From Oleiagrimonas soli (GTDB taxonomy: Bacteria; Pseudomonadota; Gammaproteobacteria; Xanthomonadales; Rhodanobacteraceae), in NCBI RefSeq assembly GCF_000761445.1, contig NZ_KN196470.1:1472823-1536822 (forward strand): 64,000 bases of DNA, written 5' to 3'. Within the stretch, counting starts at the first letter, position 1, and each line of letters begins with the position of its first letter. The notes under the pieces were generated by a model. It made no database searches, was not told the origin of the DNA, and saw nothing but the letters and a program-made list of their open reading frames with translations. A program made the translations under genes and the position numbers. This document shows, one piece after another, positions 28,301 to 40,300 of this stretch.

Positions 28301-31300
28301 CAGCGAAGCCAGCATCGGCATCAGCATCGGCATCAACCAGACCACCACCGACACCGTGGCGAAGATCGGCGACAACCGCGCCGACGATCCCGCTGTGACC
28401 GGCGGCGCGACGGCGCCCAGCGAGAGCGGCGGCACGTTCGCCGTCGATGCGCTGAACGTCAACGCCGTCAGCAGCGGCCAGTCCGGCGCGCTGTCGCTGG
28501 CCGGCTCGAAGGGCGGCTCGAACGGCAGTTCCAGCAGCGGATCGGGCAGCTCGGGCGACACCGGCGAGGGCGAGAGCAGCGGCGGTCAGGGCACCGGCGA
28601 AGGCCTGACTTCGCTGATCGAGAACATCAAGACGGTCAACGAGAACTTCCAGGCCGGCGTGGCCGCTGTGGACGGCATCTCCAGCCTGGCCGGCGGCAGC
28701 GACGATGGCAGCGGCGACTCGATGCTGGACAAGGCCGGCGAGGTGATGGAGCAGATCTCCAGTGCCTCGGAAGCCGTCGGCAGCGCCTCGGAAAGTCTCA
28801 ACAAGCTCAAGGACAAGGCGGCCGGCACCGGCAAGAGCAAGGGCGGTGCCGACGAAGAGACGTCCAAGTCCAAGGGCGGCAAGTTCGGTATCGGCGTGTC
28901 CGGCTCGGCCAGCGTCAACATCGCCCACCTCGGCGCGCATGCCGAACTGCAGGGCGTGACCGTCGACAACGGCAGCAGCGGCACCGACGTCACCGTGCAG
29001 GCGCTGGATCAGGCCTCGCTGATCAGCGGTTCCGGCGCGGCGGCGCTGAGTCAGAGCAAGAGCGGTTTCGCCGGCGCCATCGCCGGTGCGGTGGCGTATT
29101 CCAGCGTCGGCAACACCACCACGGCGCTGATCACCGGCAGCACCCTGAACAACATCGATCACGCCGTGGTGCGCGCGCTCGACGGCAGCCTGCAGGTCGA
29201 CGTCGCCCTGGGCGTGGCGGCCAACACCAGCAACGGCACCTCGACCACCATCGCCGGCTCGGTGTCGATCGGCAAGTCGGCCAACACCACGCATGCCGGC
29301 ATCGAGGGCGGCAGCACGCTCACCGCCGGCAGCGCGGCGGACAGCAGCGTCGAAGTCACGGCCTACGACCATTCGCGCATCGGCGTGGGCGGCGGCAGCC
29401 TGTACTTCAACAAGAGCGGCGCGACCAGCGGCAACGTCGGCATCGGCTTCACCTACGCCGACATCGGCAACACCACCAGCGCCGACCTTTCCGGCCACAC
29501 CGGCGCGGCCACCGACAACGACATCGCCGGCTTCAAGAGCCTGACCCTGCGCGCGCTCGATTCCTCGCTGATCGGCGCCGGTTCGGTTGCCGGCGGCTAC
29601 AGCGCCAGTCAGAACAGCGCCAGCCTCGCCGGCGCCATCGTGTGGACGCAGATCGGCAACACCACCCAGGCCTCGGTCGATTCGGGCATGCGTCTGGGCC
29701 TCGACGGCGACGTGCTGATCCAGGCCAGCGCCGTGGCGCCGATCAGCGAGCTGGACAGCATCGTCGGCGACCGCGACACCGAGGGCTACGACTTCAGCGG
29801 TTCCACGCTGGACGCGCCGAGCGTCGACCACAGCGGCGACCAGACTGCCGGTTCCGACGGCGATCCGAGCCAGCCGGGTAGCGATGCGCTGACGCTGGGC
29901 GACAGCGGCGTCGGCAGCTCCATCATCGCCATTGCCGGCACCGTGCAGATCGGCGGCAACAACGTCGGCCTGTCCTACGTCGGCAACAACGTGCACAACA
30001 CGCACACCGTGCGCATCGACGACGCCAGCATCGACACCACCGGTTCGGTGCAGCTCGGCGCGCACGACGATACGCGCATCGTCGGACTGGCGGTGGGCGT
30101 GGGCGTCAGCAGCGGCCAGTTCGCCGGTCTCGGCAGCGCCACCAGCAACATCGTCGGCAACACCGACAGCATCCTGCTCGGTTCGGCCGCGACGGCGGGC
30201 CACACCGCGAGCATCCACGCCGACAGCCTGCTGGCCGAAGCTTCGGACGACACCAAGATCTACAGCCTCGCGGGCAACGTCGCCATCGGCAAGGGGCAGG
30301 CCGCCGCGGGCGGCGCGGTGACCTACAACGACATCGCCAACACCATCACCACGCACGCCGGCAACACCACGCTGGACATCGGCAACGACGCCACCATGAA
30401 CGCCGACGAGTCGGCGCTGATCATGGCCGGCGCGGTGGCCGGCGCGGCCAGCAAGGGCTTCGCGCTGACGCTGTCGTTCGGCTGGAACCAGACCGCCGAC
30501 AGCAACCAGGTCCTGATCGACGACGCCAGCGCGATTTCCGCAGGCTCGCTGAGCCTGGGCGCCGACAACAGCGCGACCATCTACGCGCTCAGCGGTGGCG
30601 TCAGCATCGGCGGCCGCGCGGCCGTGGGTCTGGCCGCCAGCGTCAGCGACATCGGCGACAGCACGCAAGCGGGCATTTCCGATGCCGGTCTGAACGTGTC
30701 GGCCGGCGCGGTCAACGTGAAGGCGTCCGGCACCGGCACGCAGTACGCGTTGTCGGTGGCCGGCGCGGTGGGCACGCAGGGCGCGGGCGTTGCCGGCGCG
30801 GAAACCACCAGCCTCATCAGCAGCGACGTGACGGCCTCGGTCGCCAACGTCTACGGCCTGAAGAGCGACGGCAGCGTCGACACCGCGGCCGCTGCACAGG
30901 CGCTCAGTCTGAGCGTCGACGCCGAGAACACGGCGGGCATCTACAGCCTCGCCGGCGGCATCGGTATCGGCCAGTCGGTGGGCGTGGGCGCGGCGGCGAC
31001 GATCGCCGACGTCGGCGGCTCGACCTCGGCCAGCCTGAGCGACGCGACGCTCGACGTGACCGACACCACCGACGTCAAGGCGCACGCGGGCACCACCATC
31101 GACACGGCCTCGCTGGCCGGTTCCGCGGCCAGCAGCGTCGCGGTGAGCGCGTCGGACACCACCAACCTCATCCACAACAGCATCAGCGCGACGATGACCA
31201 ACGTCGCCGCCGGCGACGCCAGCGACAGCAGCGTCGTCTCCACCAACGTGACCACGGTGAGCGCCGACAACGACGCCACCATCAACGCGCTGTCCGGCGC

Positions 31301-34300
31301 GGTCGGCGGCGCGGGTTCGGTCGCGGTCGGCGCGGCGGTGTCGGTGAACAATATCGCCACCACCACGCGCGCGTCCTTCCTCGGCAGCGCCGACGGCAGC
31401 AGCGCCGGCCCGGTGTACAAGGCGCAGCAGCTGGTGGTGCAGGCGGGCACCGGCAGCGCCTCGCACGTCAACACCATCGCCGTGGGCGCGGCCGGCGGCG
31501 GTTCGACCGCGGTTGGCGGCTCGGTCGCGGTCAATCTGCTCGGCGGCACCACCGCGGCGACGATCGCCCATCAGGCCGACGTCATCGCCAGCGACAACGT
31601 CGGCGTGCTGGCCGTCAACCAGCAGGGCATCAACGTGTTCGCCGGTCAGGCGGCCATCGGCGGCGACGCCGGCGTCGGCATCGGCGTGGTGGTCAACAAG
31701 ATCGACGGCAGCACCGACGCCAGCATCGACAACAGCGCGGTCAGCGCCTACGGCAACGGCAGTGCGCTCAGCGTCGACGCCGGCGCGGCCAGCAAGGCCG
31801 ACGCACTGCAGGCGGGGCTGGACATCGCCAAGAGCGACGCCAACGCCAAGAGCATCTCCGATCCGACCAACTACCTGGCGCCGGATCTTTCCGGGTCGAC
31901 CAAGTCCGTGCACGGCGTCGCCGTGAACGCGGCCAACCAGCAGTCGATCGCCACGCTCGGCATCGGCGCCAGCGTCAGCGGCGGCGCGGCCGTCAGTGCG
32001 CAGGTCGGCGTGAACATCGTCGGCGGCAGCACCAGCGCCAGCATCACCGACGCCAATATCAACCAGGCTGACCGCACCGTGCAGAGCGGCAGCGGCACCG
32101 ATATCGGCGACAACGGCGTCTACTACACGCACGCCGCCAGCGCGCAGCAGGTCGACGTGACGGCGGGCAGCCGCCAGTACGAGGCCAACTTCATCGTCAA
32201 CGTCGCCGGTTCCGGCGGCGGTTCGGCGACCGGCAGCGTGGCCACCAACGTCTTCAACGTCGACACCTCGGCCACGCTCAGTGGTTCGACGGTCTCCGCG
32301 CAGGGCGCGGCGGCCGTGGATGCGGTCGGGCAGCAGTGGTCGCTGCTGACCGCGGTCGGCGCCAGCGTCAGCGGCGGCGTCGGCGGCGCGGCTTCGGGCG
32401 GCGTCAATCTGTTCCAGGCCAGCACCACCGCGACCCTGGACGGCGGCTCGCTCGACGCGGGCAGCCTCGACGTGCTGGCGCAGGGCGACACCGTCAGCGC
32501 GCAGTTCACCGGCGCGCTGGGCATCGGCATCGGCGCGGCCGGACTGGCCGGCGCGGCCGGCGTCAACGTCGACAGCACCACCACCACGGCCAAGATCGAC
32601 GGCGGCGCGACCGTGACCGCCGGCAACGGCGTCAACGTCAAGGCGAACAGCAAGAACGTGGCGCAGAGCATTGTCGTCGGCGCGGCCGGCGGCAGCAGCG
32701 TCGGCATCGCCGGCGGCGCCGTGGTCAACGTGGTCTCCAACAACACGCATGCCAGCATCGAGGGCGGCAGCAGCGTCACCGCCGCCGATGTGGCGGTCGA
32801 CGCGCTCGACCAGCAGTTCATCAGCGCCTACTCGGGCGTGCTTGGCGGCGGCTTCGTGGGCGCGGGCGGCGGCATGAACCTGGTGCTGCTGCAGTCCAGC
32901 GTCGGCGCTGCCGTGCAGAACAGCACCGTGCATGCGTTCGGCCCGGTCTACGGCGACCACGGCAACGTGGACGTGCATGCCGAGTCGGATCGCGACATCC
33001 AGTCGGTCGCGGTGGCGATCGGCGGCGGCGCGGTCGGCACCGGCCTCTCGGCCAGCGTCGTGGTGGCCGGTACCGGCGACATCACCGGCGGCGGCGGGGC
33101 CGGCGACGATTTGACCGCGGACGGCCAGCTCAACCTCAACAATCTCGACAGCCTGTCCTCGGGCAGCAAGCTGGACAGCGACCCGTCGTCCTACGGCCTG
33201 AGCGATTCGCAGCTGTCCTCCAGCGACCTCGCCGGCATCAACAGCAGCGCCAGCTACAACCTTGGCGGCGCCACCGGCAGCGGCAACAGCGCGTTCGGCG
33301 GCAACGACGGCGTGCAGGCCAAGATCAGCGGCGGCAGCGTCACCGCCAACAACGGCATCGACGTCGGCGCCAGCGTCGAGAGCAACACCGACAACATCGC
33401 CGGTAGCGGCGCGGTGGGCGTGGTCGGCGTGGGCGGCTCGGTCGCCTACACCTCGCTCAACAGCGACATTCAGGCGTCGGTCGACGGCGGCACGGCCACG
33501 GCCGGCTACGGCATCGCGATCCATGCCGACGCGGGCGACTACAACGGCGGCAAGGCGGCCAAGTCCACGGCCTACGCGGGCGTCGGCGGTCTGGTCGGCG
33601 TCGGTGCGGCGGTCGCCATCAGCGACGTCAATAACACGGTGTCGACCACCGCCGGCGGCACGCTGAACTCGTCGCGCTCGGGCAAGGGCACCCTGAGCCT
33701 GAAGGCTTCCGACACCAGCACCTCGCTGGCCGGCAACGCCAACCAGAAGGACCCCAACGGCATCAACGTCGGCGGCGTGGTCGCAGGCGCGGTCGTGGTC
33801 GACGCGATCCGTTCCAGCACCGTCAGCGCGACCCTGGCCGACAGCGCCGACGTCAACAACTTCGCCGCGCTGACGCTGTCGGCCAGCGACAGCGGCGCGA
33901 TCACCGCCAACGGCGTGATGGGTTCGGGCGGCATTTTGACCGCGATCAGCGCCGTGGTCGCCACGGCCAGCGACAGCAGCCACGTCACCGCGCACATCGG
34001 CACGCAAGCGGACATCGCTGTCGGCAGCACTTCCGTGTCGGCCTCGGCCGATCCGGTGATGAATGCCGGCGCGGTCGGTATCACGGTGGGCGGCATCGGC
34101 GGCGGCATCGGCGCCAACGTCGCCGTGGCCGACATGACGGCCAGCGTCGAGGCTTCGGTCGCCGACTATGCGGTGTTCCATCAGGGCACGCTGTCCGTGG
34201 ACGCCTCGGTATCGCCGACCGTGAACGCCTCCAGCAGCGGCGGCGCGGGTGCGGCCATGCTGGGCGTCAACGCGTCCACCGCCACGGCGACGGACACGGC

Positions 34301-37300
34301 CAGCGCCAACGCGACGGTCGGCAACAGCGTCACGCTGCCGACCACTTCGGTATCGATCTCCGCCACCAGCGACACGCATCAGAACGCCAGCGCCACGGGC
34401 GTCAGCGTCGGCCTGGTCGCGGCGGGCGCCTCGGTCGCCAAGGCGACGTCGAACACCACGCTCAACGCCACGCTCGGCAACGGCCTGCTGGACAGCAGCA
34501 ACAACCCGGTCGCGGCGGCGACGACGGGCGCGCTGTCCGTGGTTGCCGCCGGCTCGGATGCCAACATCGCCTACAGCAAGGCCGGCAGCGGCGGTCTGGT
34601 CAGCGGCAACGGCGCGTCGGCCACCACCAGCGCGACGTCGACCTCCAGCGCCAGCGTCGGACAGCACCTGGATCTGGCTAGCCTGAGCGGCTTCCAGCTC
34701 AGCGCCACGCAGAACGTCGAGTACGGCGGCGAGGCCAACTCGGTGCTGGCCGCGGCGGTCGGCGGCAGCGGCGCCGATGTCAGCAACACCATCAACACCA
34801 CCACCAACGCCACCATCGGCGATGGCACGGTCGTGGCCACCGGCGGCAACATCGACGTGCTGGCCAAGACCACGCTGGCCAGCGCCGACGGCCACAACGT
34901 CGGCGCCACCGGCGGCGCGGGCGGCGTGGTGACCGGTACGGCGGCCAGCGTCAACACCCAGGTCACCACCCACAACAACCTCAAGGTCGGCAGCGACGTC
35001 CAGTTGACCTCGGGACTGGACGCCTCGGAGAGCGTGATCGGCCACATCTCGATGGTCGCGGGCACGCTGGTCGGCGGCATGGCCGATGCCTCCACCATCA
35101 GCACCGGCGGCGCGGTGCCGATCGCCAACGCCAAGGTCAACGTCGGCGGCCAGTTCGACAACGACCTCGAAGTCGGCGACGGCAGCCACCTGCTGAGCTA
35201 CGGGCGCACCAACATCGCGACCTACACCGTGCTCGACCAAGTAGCGGCGACGGCGACATCCAACAGCTGGGGCGCGGCGCCGGTCGGCGCTTCGTCCGCC
35301 ACCATCAACCTGCAGTCCGACCAGTCGCTGAAGGTCGGCAGCAACGTGCACATCAAGAGCTACGACGAGGCCGACATCGTCGCCGGTCGCGACATTCTCG
35401 GTCTGCACAAGACCAAGCTCGCGCCTTCCGCGGTGTCGCAGTCCTACGTGCGCGGCTTCATCGCCATTCCGCATGCTTCGGCGACCGCCAACACCGTCAG
35501 CAACGCCACGCTGACCATGGGCAGCGGCAGCACGGTGACGGGCGGCGGCGACGTCGCGATCGGCGCGGTGCAGGGCGACGCCACGGTCAGCACCGACGGC
35601 ACCGGTCACGGCTACGAGCTGGGCTTCATTCCGGCCACGCAGCACTCCAATCATCAGAGCAGCACGGGCACGACCCAGACCGGCATCGACGGCACGGTCG
35701 TCGCCGGCGCGTTCAACAAGGTCAAGCTGAGCATCGCCGCGGACGGTACGGTCGATTCCACGGGCACCAACGCGCCGTTCAACGTGATGGTCGACAAGAC
35801 CCTCAATCCGACCCAGGAACTGAACACGCTGAACGGCACGCCGGACGGCACCTACAACGGCATCGACAATGCCAACGTCGGCGGCATCCTGTTCGATCCG
35901 ATCTTCGTCGGCGGCGGCAACGTCTACCTGTACGGCGCCAGCATCGGCGGCAGCGGCACGATCACGGCGCAGGGCGCGCCGTCGGTGACGATCGACAACG
36001 CCAGCCCGTACTACATGTTCATTCCGAAGATCGAGACGACGTTCGGCAGCTCCGGCAGCGTGCTGGTTTCCGGCGGCGCGAACCCGAGTTCGCTGGGCGG
36101 CCTGACGCTGCATCAGGAACCGTCCGACGTGCTGCCGACGGTGACCATCAACTCGACCTATCCGTCGACGCCGGGCGGTCCGACGCCGGGCATCATCCTC
36201 GGCGATGTCATCAACCTCGGCGGTCCGCTGCACATCAAGGACCTGGCCGGCTCGCTGCTCGAACGCGGCCAGATCCAGACCAACTCGCAGGACGTCTACG
36301 TGCCCAACGGCTACGTTGTGGTCAAGCCGACCAGCGGCGACGTGTGGTTCTCGGGCGCGGATCCGACCAGCAATCTCAATTCCAGCTGGATCAAGGCGTT
36401 TCTGGATGCCGCGATCTCCAGTCCGGACAATGCGGCGGCGGCGATCGCCGAGTCCTACTACAGCCTCAACGGCGTCTACTTCACCAGTCATGCATCGAAC
36501 GAGCAGGCCAAGGTGCTGGTGCTGTATGGCTCCTGCGCGCCGCACACCGGCGGCTCGGGTTCGGAGGAGTCGCTCGACGGCTGCAACGTCAGCGGTCCGA
36601 TCGGCACCACCTCGGTGCTGAACCGTCCGGTGCCGATGATCCCGTCCATCGCGCTGCAGCAGAGCGGCAAATTCACCGGCAATCAGCTCGGTTCGACCGG
36701 CGCCTACACCGGTCAGAAGTTCATCGTCGAGGCCAAGTACATCGACATCGACGGCGCGATCAACGCCGGCACGCCGGCTACGTGGACCGTGCAGACCACC
36801 GCTGCGCTGAAGGATTTCATTGCGCAGAAGAAGGCGGAGTACGCGCAGGGACTGATCACCGATCCGAACATCCGGTTGACCACCGACAGCAGCGGACAAC
36901 CGCTGCTTACGCTGGTGGGCGGACAACCCAGCCAGCTGATCGGCGCGACCTACAACGTGGTCAACAACCAGTTGATCCTGGACAACGTCAACGCGTCCGG
37001 CGGCGGCAGCGTCAGCCTCAGCGGCAAGATCGTCAGCACGGCGCAGGGCAGCATCAACGTCAACAGCGGTTACGGTTCGGTCACGGTCGACAACACCACC
37101 GGCGTGCCGCTGGTGGTGCAGAACGTGTTCGCCGGCAGCGGCGGTCTCGGCCTGATTACCGTCGACGACAAGCTCAAGACCTGGACGTCCGGCGTCAACG
37201 CGGGCAAGAACGTCGTCACCTGGTACGTCAGCCAGAACGGCGAGCCGGCCAAGATCTACGACAACTACAACGGCGCGACCGACTGGACCGATGCCAGTGC

Positions 37301-40300
37301 ACGTCTGGTCGGCAACGTCAGCGACACCACCCAATACGCACCCAAGGCCGGCGTCGAGTACCAGTGGACGGCCAGCACCAGCATCGCGCGTTCCTACGAC
37401 CGGACTTCGGGCAATCATTCCTGGTCGCTGGGCGACTGGGACTGGGCCAGCGCCAGCGGCGGCACGGCCGGTCAGCACTGGGCCCTGGGCACGTCGCGCT
37501 TCATCGATGGAAACGGCAGCAGTGGCTACGTCGATCTGGCCGGCAACGACTACCAACTTTCGATCAGCGGTTCGTTCCAGCAGGCGGCCTACTGGGATGT
37601 GGCCTATCACGGTTGCGACAGCGACGGGAATTGCCATTACGGAACCCATCAAAGCGGCACGGATGGCAGCGGCAACGCGGCCTCGATCTGGGGCTTCATC
37701 TATCCGTATCAGGGCACGCTGACCGTCACCGACACGCAGCGCGCCGATCTTCCGATCAACATCAACTTCGTCACCAGCGCGTCGAACAACGTCGACATCA
37801 CCTCCGACAACAGCATTCTGCTCAGCGGTCAGATCACCAACACCAACGGGCCGACCAGCGTGCACGCCACGCAGGGCGACATCGTCCAGTCCAACGACAA
37901 GGCGCTGATCTGGACGCACAGCCTGGCGCTGGCCGCCGACGCGGGCGAGATCGGCAGCGTCAACGATCCGCTGCAGGTGAAGATCGCGCACGACAGCACG
38001 CCGGGCAGCACGTTGACCGCCAGCACCGGCGGCGGCGACATCTCGCTGAACGTGGACTCCGGCAGCAGCGCGCAGGCCTTCAGCGCGCTGGCGAGCGGTG
38101 CGCAGGGCTACGGCGACGTGCTGATCCGCTCGACCGGCTCGCTGGTGGGCATCGCGGGCCACAGCGTCGACGTCATCGGTCGCGACGTGAACCTGACCAG
38201 CACGCAGGGCGGCATCGGCAGCATCGCCACGCCGCTGAACATCGAGACCCATGCGGACACGCTGGCCAACGGCGCGCCCTCGGGCGGACAGCTCGATGCG
38301 CACGGCGTCGGCGATGTCGCCATCTCCGATACGGGCGGCGATGTGTGGGTGGGCAGCGTCACTTCCGAAAACGGCGACGTGCTGCTGGCCGCGCCCAACG
38401 GCGGCATCTACGACGCGCGCCAGCTGGATGCGGACTCGACCTTGTCCTCCGATCAGGCCAAGAAGATCTGGGACCAGCTGCACCTGACCGACGGTGCGGC
38501 GGCCGACACCACCATCGCGGCCATCGAGCAGCAGGTGGACGCGGGCTACGCGCAGTACTACCAGTTGCTGAAGGTCGGCACGGTCAGCAACGGGCAGTAC
38601 ACGCTGAACAGCGATGCCGTGGACCTGTACTGGCCGCTGGCCGCGGCCGCCAACGGCATGGACGCATCCAGCGCCGTCGATCCGGCGACCAAGGCGAGCC
38701 TGACGCAGCAGTACGTCAGCGATCGCTACCAGACCATCGTCTCCGAGTTCGGCACCTACATCGGCGCGGACTGGAAGTCGCAGAGCGCGTTCGCCGGCAG
38801 CGATCCGGTCGCCAGCTTCAACTTCACGCTGGATCCGACCTCCGACGCCTACAAGAACCTGACCCAGGATTCGACCTGGACCGAGGAGCAGCTGACTTCG
38901 GCGATCAACGAAGCCGCGCTCGGTTCGCCGACCGGCGGCACCGTGGGCACGGTCGCGCCCAACATCTCCGGCAAGAACATCACGCTCACCGCCGGCGACG
39001 GCGGCATCGGCCGTACCGACACGCCACTGTCGATCACCTACCAGGCGCTGAAAGATCTGTATGCGGGCAGTGCGACGGCGCTGACGGCGCAGCAGATCAC
39101 CGCGCTGGGCCTGGCCAACGCGCCCGGCGACGTGCAACTGATCGACGCCAGCGGCAACGTCATTTCGCCGAACGATCCGGACCTGCAGAACAAGCTGGAC
39201 CACCTGTCGGTGACGCAGACCATGCCGCTGTACGTGACGGCGACCGGCACGGTCACCGGCTCGGCCTCGGCCTCGGTGTACCTGCAGGCCAACGGCGATC
39301 TGCACTTCGACAGCTTCAGTTCCGGTACCGACATGCGCGTGGCCGCCACGGGCAGCATCGGCGCCGCCGACGGCGTCGATGCCAGCAAGCCGGTGCTGAC
39401 CACCGGCGGCGATCTGCTGCTGACGGCCGGCGGCGGCTACATCGGCCTGGGCAACGACAGCAGCGGCGGCGCGGGCGACGCGCTGCCGGTGCAGATCGGC
39501 GGCGAATTGCGCAACGCCTCGGCCGCGACCGACCTGCTGCTGAGCCAGCTCAGCGGCGACCTGCGCGTCGGCACCGTGTTCGCCAACGGCCTGGTGTCGC
39601 TGGATGCGCCGACCGGCAGCATCCTGGCGCAGCAGGACAGCCTCAGCATTCAGGGCCGCGACATCGTGCTGACCGCCGACGGCGACATCGGTCGACGCAG
39701 CAGCGTCAGCACCGGCGTCGATGCGCCGCTGAAGCTGCAGGTCGGCTCGGACGGTTCGCTCGATGCGACCGCCGGCGGTGCGGTCAACATCGACTCGCCG
39801 ACGGGCAACCTGCACGTGGGCACGATCACCAGCGGCGGCAACCTGGTGCTGACCTCCGAACTGGGCAACCTCGACGCCAAGCATCTGACGTCCACCGGCG
39901 GCACGATCACGTCTACCGCCGGCGGCGACGGCAGCTATGACGACGTGCAGGCGGACGGCGACGTCACCCTGAGCGCCACTGGCAGCTTCACCGAAGGTTC
40001 GGTCCGCAGCACGCAGGGCGACATCACCCTGACCGGCGTCACCGGCATGCAGCTGAAGGACATCGACGCGCAGGCCGGCGTCATCGTCGCCAAGCTGATT
40101 GGCAGCGGCTCGCCGGCCATGAACGTGGTCGATGGCGGCCTGCTGCAGTCGGCGTCCGACATCACTCTGCAGTCCTCGGGCAGCCTGGCGATGGGCGCGG
40201 GCAGCGAAGTGTCCAGCGGCGGCCTGGCGAAACTCACCAGCACCGGCAGCATGACGCTGGGTCTGGTCGCCAGCACGGCCACCAGCGGCACGGGTGTGCA

